From Pogonophryne albipinna (taxonomy: Eukaryota; Chordata; Actinopteri; Perciformes; Artedidraconidae): DNA of 64,000 bases. This document shows, piece by piece, positions 57,153-64,000 of the stretch. A program made the translations under genes and the position numbers. Position 1 is the stretch's first letter; each line of letters begins with the position of its first letter. The stretch is from NCBI GenBank assembly GCA_028583405.1, contig CM053244.1, forward strand, positions 620,001 through 684,000, read 5' to 3'. The notes below the pieces were generated by a model. That model was not told where the DNA came from, searched no databases, and was given only the letters and a program-made list of their open reading frames with translations.

Positions 57153-57849
57153 CAAGTAGCCTAACCTACGACGTTTAAAGTGATAATTGTTGGCCATTTC
57201 ATATGTGAAATTTGGATAGTATATTTTAAAACGAAGGTAGCCTAATCCAGGAAATACAATGCCTAAATGATGCCGTTCATTCCATTTAATTATTCATGTA
57301 GACACATATTAATTAGTTGGTCCTCCGCCCCTCCCAAAAAACGTGACTTATTAAAAACGGAACGTTATCATATTGTTATGCAACAATCACGTGCATTTAT
57401 TTGGTTTCATAATGTTAGTCATTATGGCTGACGATATAAAACAAATTGAAGCCAACTGAAACCAGTGCAATTGCAACAAGGCGGCCGTGGCCTATGTCTG
57501 ACACTTTTAAACTGTTTAGAACAGTCAAGCTGGCTAATGCCAAAACAACATACATTTTTTAACAGACGTATAACCTTTTACAGAGTGTGTAAAAGGTTAT
57601 ACGGATTATATAATATACGAAATATATACGTACATGTATATAAAACGTAGCCTACATATAAAACAACATATATTCCGTATAACACACTTTTTTTTAACAG
57701 ACGTATAACCTTTTACAGACAGGCTGGCCAACGCCATGTTCATCTCACAATTCAGTGTTTCTTTAGATTATAAAGTAAACAGATATTGTTCTAAACTGTA
57801 TTAAAGTAAACCGGTATTATCTTGAACTGTATTGAAGTGAACATGTATT
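57153..57849. other. AT-rich DNA, direct repeat around 57555-57720
   Basis: acagacgtataaccttttacaga occurs at about 57560 and again at about 57697; the intervening part has inverted similarity. No gene recognised. Confidence 0.4.
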
Positions 57850-58508
57850 ATTTGGGACTGTTTTAAAGTAATCCTATATATATAAACCTTCTTACTTACA
57901 CTCAATGACCCAGATACCCTGCCACACACACTTACACCTCCTTCTACCAGCACACACGCATATTCTTTTTCAAGGTTCTTTCTGGGGCCAATATAATCTC
58001 AAGCACCAATATATCTGTGTACAATGTTTGATACCAATATCTGTGTACAATGTTTGATTGTTTGGGAAAGAATAGTTTGTGTGAAATCTTCCTTGAGAAA
58101 TTAAAGGAGTGAAGTTAGGTGGAAGATAAAAAGTGATTCTGACCTTGACTAGTTCCGAGGCTCTCACGCTTCACTTAGGAGTAAAATGGGACGGAAGAGC
58201 TGACCCACATCTCCGCCCCAAATATGTCCATATATACTGTTGTTTATTCATGCAAAAGGCCCCCTGTTTCTGACTGGCTGGTCCCGATACCTGTATCGCA
58301 CGGCAGTGGAGCGGGCAGCCCGGAGTGCTCTGTTACAGGGCACTCTGTATTTCGTATTGTGTTTTTTACCATTCAAATCAGATTATTGTTATAACTTTTA
58401 TTGCCGGTGTTTTGAACTCCTTCTCTTATTAATCTGACCAGGCTCATCTAACGGACGGCGCGGAGCAGAGGTGGGCTTTAAGCCACCACTACTGTGTTTG
58501 TTCCAACA
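57850..58508 (+). mobile_element. Probable 5' LTR of an endogenous retrovirus
   Basis: Ends ...gttccaaca at 58508 just before a primer-binding-like TGG. Contains TATA-like boxes (tatatata at about 57878; catatatactg at about 58231). The right LTR is outside the window, so the left end cannot be fixed; the start given is a guess. Confidence 0.4.
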
Positions 58509-58511
58509 AGC

Positions 58512-58529
58512 TGGTGACCTCCCGACGTG
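58512..58529 (+). other. Probable retroviral primer-binding site
   Basis: tggtgacctcccgacgtg begins with TGG (complement of a tRNA CCA end) 3 bp after the presumed LTR CA end. Which tRNA is used is not certain. Confidence 0.4.
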
Positions 58530-58754
58530 ATGAGTGCTGGTCTCTAGAAGGACCACCGACAGCCAGCGGACAAATTTCTGTCCAGGGGAGGACACCCCGG
58601 ACACCGTTGACAACTAAACCAGGACGTCCAGATACAAAGGTAAAACAGATACCTGTTGATTACCAACATCTGTGATTTGGCTTTGCTACAAAAATTTTAG
58701 AGTTGTCAGCGGCGTTCTCAGTGTTCTTAGTCACGGTAAAAAATACAATACTTA

Positions 58755-59145
58755 AGAAAGTGTTTGTATAAGAGTCAGGTAGGACATTCCGGACCTATAG
58801 GGCACTGAGTGTGTGTAAGAGTCTGGTATTGTATTCCAGTACCTTAGCTCACTAAAGCAAAGTCGGTGCTCAGAGTCAGGTAGGACATTCCAGACCTGAG
58901 GCATCGAGTTATATTTAAGAAAGTGTTTGTATAAGAGTCAGGTAGGACATTCCGGACCTATAAGGCACTAAGTGTGTGTAAGAGTCTGGAATTGCATTCC
59001 AGTACCTTAGCTCACTAAAGCAAAGTCGGTGCTCAGAGTCAGGTAGGACATTCCAGACCTGAGGCATCGAGATATATTTAAGAAAGTGTTTGTATAGAGT
59101 CAGGTAGAGCATTCCGGACCTAGCAAAGTGAACCAGTGAGGTCTC
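58755..59145 (+). repeat. Tandem repeat of about 163-173 bp in the ERV leader
   Basis: tgtttgtata begins at 58761, 58924 and 59097. Each unit has two copies of 'agtcaggtaggacattcc' with 'ggaccta' or 'agacctga', and 'ctcactaaagcaaagtcgg'. The third unit is truncated. Confidence 0.9.
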
Positions 59146-62089
59146 CGTGAGGTAGTCTAGTCCTGCACGGCTGACTCGCTGGGGAAATTCTGTAATAAAC
59201 TCTGTGTGATTTTTTACGTCAAATCTGTGTAATAATTGAGAGGAAAGGGCAGAAGTATAGTTTAGTGCAGAACAGGAGACAAGGTTTGCAGAAGCTGGGA
59301 GCTTCATCAGACAGAGGAAGTTCATTCGTGGTCAGCTGCTGCCCTCTGGAGGCGAACAGGGTGTATAACCATATGCTGTGTGCACGTCTGAATTAAGAAC
59401 ATTCAAATAAATAGGATAAGGACATTAAGAGTAACGACAAGATTTGTCCAGTGTATTAATAAATACAAGTGAACACATATCAACCTAGTCAGATAATAGA
59501 TACAAAGTTGGAGTGAATACATTGAAAATTAATTGATCAATGTGTGATTTGAGGTGGTAGATATTGAAATAAATAAGAAACTATAATTTGTTGTTTTTAG
59601 CATAAGTTTTTGTGGGACACAGTTACGTCACTTTGTGGTTTTATGAGAGGTTTTGAGAACTGATTGGTACCATTGCATTACATTGTGAATTTCATGGTAT
59701 TTGTCATGAACTAAGGATTGTACTTAATTATATTTCAAGAAAAAATTATATTACATACAGTAACGTTAAGGGAAAGTAAAAAGTGGTTATGTATGACAGG
59801 GGTGCTTATGCCCGCTTCGGTTTTCAATGTCCGCCATCACGTTAAAACCATGGTTAAAACGGAGGATTGGTGGCATTTTCAGTTCATTGCTTACTTCCAC
59901 ACGCCTTTTCCCCTCCTTGTCTCTTTCATTACTTTATTTAATGCATTAGAACGATTGTTATCGTAACTTTCCGTGTTTCTAGAAGTCAAGCTCACTGTTC
60001 ACATTACGGAGTATATTTCCGGAACGGCCTTTCAAAATAAAAGCCACAGGCCGCTGTTCACCAGAGATGCCTTCACAATAAAACAGTAATTCGCTTAACA
60101 ATATATTTAACTTATATTACGTCATTAAATATTGATTTTAATTCATTACAGTTTTCAAATACGGTGCGGATTGAATACAGTTATTTGTGTATTCTGTTAC
60201 AACCTCACCATGCTTGTAACACAACTTAGATAAACAATTTGAAAATGAATAGAATAACCAAGTAGATAAAAGATTAATCTGTGGTTAGGGAGAGTTTCCT
60301 TGTTTTGCCTATTAACTTAGAACTGAAGTAATAAAGAATAGGCAGACTACTATCATTAGTTTGTTTTAACATTCACATGTTTCAGCATTCCTGACCTCAG
60401 CCGTTTTATTTTGTAACCCGTTGGGAGAGAGATTTAAATAGAGTTTTTCTCAGTAGCTGAATGGCTGTGATTACAGCAGCATTGGATAGTTGTGCACCAC
60501 CTTTTGGGTTCTCTGAATCAGTGTGTTGGTGAAGAGTTGCTCACTGCAAACAGAAGAAGTGTGCAAAGAACGCATCTCTGAGGAGATATTGACATTATGC
60601 TTGTGCCTCGTTGTCAAGGCAACAGTGGTGTGAAGAGGTACTGCGGTTTTGGGGGATTTCTGCTGGACAGAGGACAACGTGTGTCTGCCAAGTGATTCCT
60701 TCCCTCATCCCAATGCCAGGGAGTTTCCTTGAAGGCCACTGACCAGGGCCGGTCCTAGCTTTTTGGGGGACCCTGCCACTGAATACAGCTGCATCACTGA
60801 CTGTGCTCATTATGACAAGATCTTGAGACATGCTTGTCTCAGATCGTTCAGACTCTGAAGGAATGATGCAATGATTTTACAGCATAATTGTGCAAGAGTT
60901 TCCCAGGGGGTGGTGTAGAAACCTTAATGCTTAGTGTTTAGATAAGAGGCTGCTTGTTTAAACGATGGTCTGGAATACTGAAAAGAATAAAGTTTATTAT
61001 TCTTGTTTAGCAAACAAGACATCTGATTATTATGTCACACATAATAATCTTGACATAGAAACTAGCTATGGGTAAAACGTGTGGTTGTTATACCATTGTT
61101 ATCATGAACAAAAGATAAATAAGGAAATAGTATCTTCTTAAAGATGAACGGATTTCATATCCTAGAGGATTAGTTATTGTGAATACTCCACAAGGTATCT
61201 ACTAATGTATTTTAGAGAACCAAATTTGAAGAACTTGAATTGACTTGATAAATAAGTGAAGATAAGAAGATGTATTAACCATGAATTAATCAATTGGTAA
61301 ATAAAAAATAGCGGTAAAGAGGAAAACTATTAAAGTGAAGTGAAAAATCATCCTAAAACACACTGATGGAAAAGGGGGGAGGCGTGATGGAAGTATGCAC
61401 TAGACTTTAAGTAGTGGGTGTTTGGGAGTTAGGAGTACAGTGTAGAACCATATTCTTCAATCTTTTCATCATGTTTACAAATTATTCTTAGAGTTTTTAT
61501 TCATGTGTGAATTTGGTAGTGTTTTAATTTGTTACAGTATTGATCAGTTCAAAGGGAGAGTTTTAGTAACATCTCTATAAGATCAGACAAATATTTATTT
61601 ATATAGGCCATGTTGAAGGGAAAGCTAGTTCTAAACAAAATATAGTATTTCAATTTGAGGTATTGGCTTCACCATTGTAGCATATATTACTACAGGAGAA
61701 CTTTTTATGGGGAAATAACTGTTGTTTGTCGTCCAAAATGTAGAGTTTAAAATAAAATTAAAATTAAAAAACAGCTAATTTAATTTTGAAAAAGCAATAT
61801 AATTGGGAGTAAACAAATGTGGGGCCTTGGATCACCCATTGTAAAGGTGCATATTATTGACAACCAATAGGGAGAATGGGTCACTTGACCCACCCTGCAG
61901 TGGTTTTTAAAATCTTAGTTGCAGCTTCACAGGGAGCGCACGCCACCAGATTATGAGTTTAAAAGACAAGCGTCACCACCTCCTAATGGACATCTATTTA
62001 ATTAGTAGTTGGCTGACATTTAGAGATGTTAAAAAGTAAAAACATACCTACCATAAGTGATAATTCCTAAATTCAACTACAAACCATTG
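59146..62089 (+). other. Decayed ERV gag/pol region, unreadable
   Basis: AT-rich with no long frames. Expected to hold gag and protease of the retrovirus, but no domain could be read. A short hAT-type terminus (cagggccggtcctagctttt) lies at about 60746. Confidence 0.35.
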
Positions 62090-62310
62090 ATGAAATTACT
62101 TCTGTTTTTAAATCCTTAATAAAGGAAGGAGTGATTGTTACATGTTCGTACACCCAAGGTTCCACTCACTGTTAAAGAGGTTAACATTGTTCTTTAAGTG
62201 GACCAGAATTGAAGATAAATTAATATGAGTTATGAAATACATAGCAGAGCTTTACAGATCCTAATAATGTTTTGACTCAAGATAATAATTATATGCACAA
62301 GTTTCTGAAA
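62090..62310 (+). pseudogene. Retroviral reverse transcriptase relic
   Basis: Broken frames read IDEITSVFKSLIKEGVIVTC and, after shifts, a piece like LPDPNNVLTQ. This order matches the first RT block of retroviral pol (the segment before 'PVKK' and up to the 'vPDPxxLL' box). Several stops and indels; inactive. Confidence 0.5.
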
Positions 62311-63690
62311 TAGATCTATTAGACATTTTAATATAGATTAGGTGTTAATAAACTGCAGTCGTAGTACTATAAGGAAGTGACATTTTTGGCAAACACATTT
62401 CAGGAAATGTGGGAAACAGCTGTTCCGATGAAAAGTTAGAGATATCTGGAAAAGTATAGTTGTAATTGTGAATTAATAAATGATGGCGCTCCATATATGA
62501 CAGATTTTTGTAGACAAAGGATACTGGCCTATGCTGACATATCAAAGTCTCTGCAGAGCACGACACATGGCCAAAAGGACTGAGACCAAATGACCTTTGA
62601 CCCTGACCGACAGTGTAACTTGAGAAGGCACTGTCAATGACTGACTCTGGGGTGAACCTGACCAAACTTGACTTTACAACCTGACAGTGTGAATGTGAAT
62701 GTGAGTGTATGTCTGCATGTGATCAGTGCAACTGCATGATTTAAAACAATGACTAATCAAGCATGCTTTTGGACTAACACATTATTCTGGGGCTCTGTGG
62801 GAGAGTAACTCAGTCAATGGTTACCTGAAGGTTTTCTTCCCATACAGGATTTTGGTTACACATGAGTTCATGTGTAAAAAGGGGGAGTGTAAACTTCACA
62901 ATGTACATTTTTCATTTAGGGACTGAAAGGAACCTGCCGCCCCAACTCGGATGTTCAATCTGACCATTGATTGACAGTTTTAGAATTGACCTGCTCCATA
63001 TCTGGGGATAAGATACTGTTTGATGAATGTTGACATGTTTCTAATATTGATTGAGTTATAACAGGTAACATAGATGCAGAATCAGTGGCCAAGGGGCTAC
63101 TGTGAGTGATGTAAGTCCAGAATGGAATACTGAAGAAGTTGACCTGTGATGAAGAAACTATTTTGTAATATTTCAACAGGTATTGAAGTAACTGAGGTTT
63201 GAAATGTAGAAAGAACAAATTACAGTTAAAGCTAAAACATAGTAATGTAATGAGACAGAATTTAATTTAGACAACATCATGTAACTAGCCTGGTAAAGAA
63301 GTAAAAGCCATAGACTTTATTGTTTAGGTCATTATGGGGATATACATTTCATCTAGATTCATAATAGAAAGACATTTGATGACAGTTTGTTGGAATTCTG
63401 TATTCATTTTTTCAGCTTGATAATATCTCAGCACTGACAGGTATAAGCAGTATCACCAGGAAATCATTCACTTTGTCAGTATCATGGTTTTGGGTGTTTT
63501 TGAATCCATAACATTAGTGTGTTTCTTTACCAGAAACATTAGCAGTTCATATTATATTTATATTTTAAATGGGATCTCAAGGAGGCTGAGGGCCCAGGAG
63601 CCCTGAGCGTAGGCTTGAGGGATTTGTATCAGATTTCTCCACACAGGTTGGTGACGCCAAAGAGGGACCCAGGAGGCCGACACAGCGGAG
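62311..63690 (+). other. Decayed ERV pol, nothing readable
   Basis: AT-rich with many stops in all frames. Position suggests the RNase H and integrase core, but no motif could be identified. Confidence 0.35.
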
Positions 63691-64000
63691 TTAGTCTGGC
63701 TGAAGGTCATCAGGACAAAGTGGCTCAACCCCAGGCTCTCCGGCCCCGACCGAGTGACCCAGCGGATCTCTCATGCCGTCCATCTAGGAGGAAAGGGGGA
63801 CAGCTGGAGCCATTGTGCGGCGGGGAAACCACCTGCTAGGACCGTGGACGACATCAGGACGGACTTGGCCCTCGACGAGGAGGTCGACTCGGAAGCAGCC
63901 ATCAGCGGACTGGAGGAGCAGGATCGGGAGGACATCCCTCCAGCAGTCGACCCAGAAGGCGCCATCAGCGGACCGGAGGAGGAGGATCGGGAGGACATCT
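63691..64000 (+). pseudogene. Retroviral integrase C-terminus, running off the window
   Basis: An open frame from 63691 to the edge. RTKWLNPRLSGPDRVTQR and ISHAVHLGGKGDSWSHC match the C-terminal SH3-like end of fish gamma/epsilon-like retroviral integrases. An acidic tail follows, with a tandem repeat (AISGLEEQDREDI / AISGPEEEDREDI). It has no stop within the window, unlike the rest of this provirus. Envelope and the 3' LTR would lie to the right. Confidence 0.6.

Noticed and set aside
62345..62665. 106-aa minus-strand ORF
   Set aside because: It lies antisense in decayed retroviral pol, with no recognisable motif or splice signals.

Overview
This is a repeat-dense stretch of a vertebrate nuclear genome, almost certainly a teleost fish. 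The evidence is a protocadherin-10 terminal exon at the left end plus a transposon set typical of fish: hAT, P/THAP9, piggyBac, Tc1/mariner-like, GIN/Ginger integrase, L2/CR1-type LINEs, DIRS, and an endogenous retrovirus. There is no operon-like layout, and most short open frames are chance frames in repeats.

Layout. 1-5000: the 3' end of pcdh10 (plus strand), with a repeat-filled last intron, the terminal coding exon (3503-4446) and a 3'UTR. 5000-9660: intergenic DNA with an hAT-like MITE and repeat family 'C' copy 1. 9661-12817: mariner-like elements with TA target duplications. 12820-14985: a broken, intron-containing GIN/Ginger-type integrase gene. 15875-27316 (minus strand): two candidate exons of an unrecognised gene. 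The intron between them holds a P element (16287-26838) with a THAP-domain transposase gene. That P element carries a 6-kb composite element (copy A) in its own first intron. 27374-38990: a full-length L2/CR1-type LINE (minus), broken by an inverted copy B of the composite element and by a chimeric second LINE copy. 39242-41209: an hAT MITE followed by a 440-codon intact ORF resembling a negative-strand RNA virus nucleoprotein; a poly-A tract and a 15-bp target duplication show it was inserted by LINE-type retrotransposition. 41640-42222: exons of a zinc-finger pseudogene, then a long (CA)n and family 'C' copy 2. 44735-52566: relic hAT, then a DIRS retrotransposon (5' region plus broken gag) invaded by a full-length hAT transposon with an intact 633-aa transposase (46207-48812). 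52830-56950: another LINE (minus). 57850-64000: a decayed endogenous retrovirus (plus strand) that runs off the right edge within the end of pol.

How the parts relate. The window is a nested-insertion record. Perfect or near-perfect target-site duplications bound the hAT, P, TA-type and viral insertions, so relative ages can be read: the LINE predates composite copy B, the P element predates copy A, and the composite already held a piggyBac and an hAT before it was copied. Elements with intact coding capacity are the hAT transposase, the viral-like ORF, and a shortened THAP/P-element reading frame that lacks the catalytic core yet keeps matched splice phases. All functional assignments are from reading the sequence; no database search was possible.
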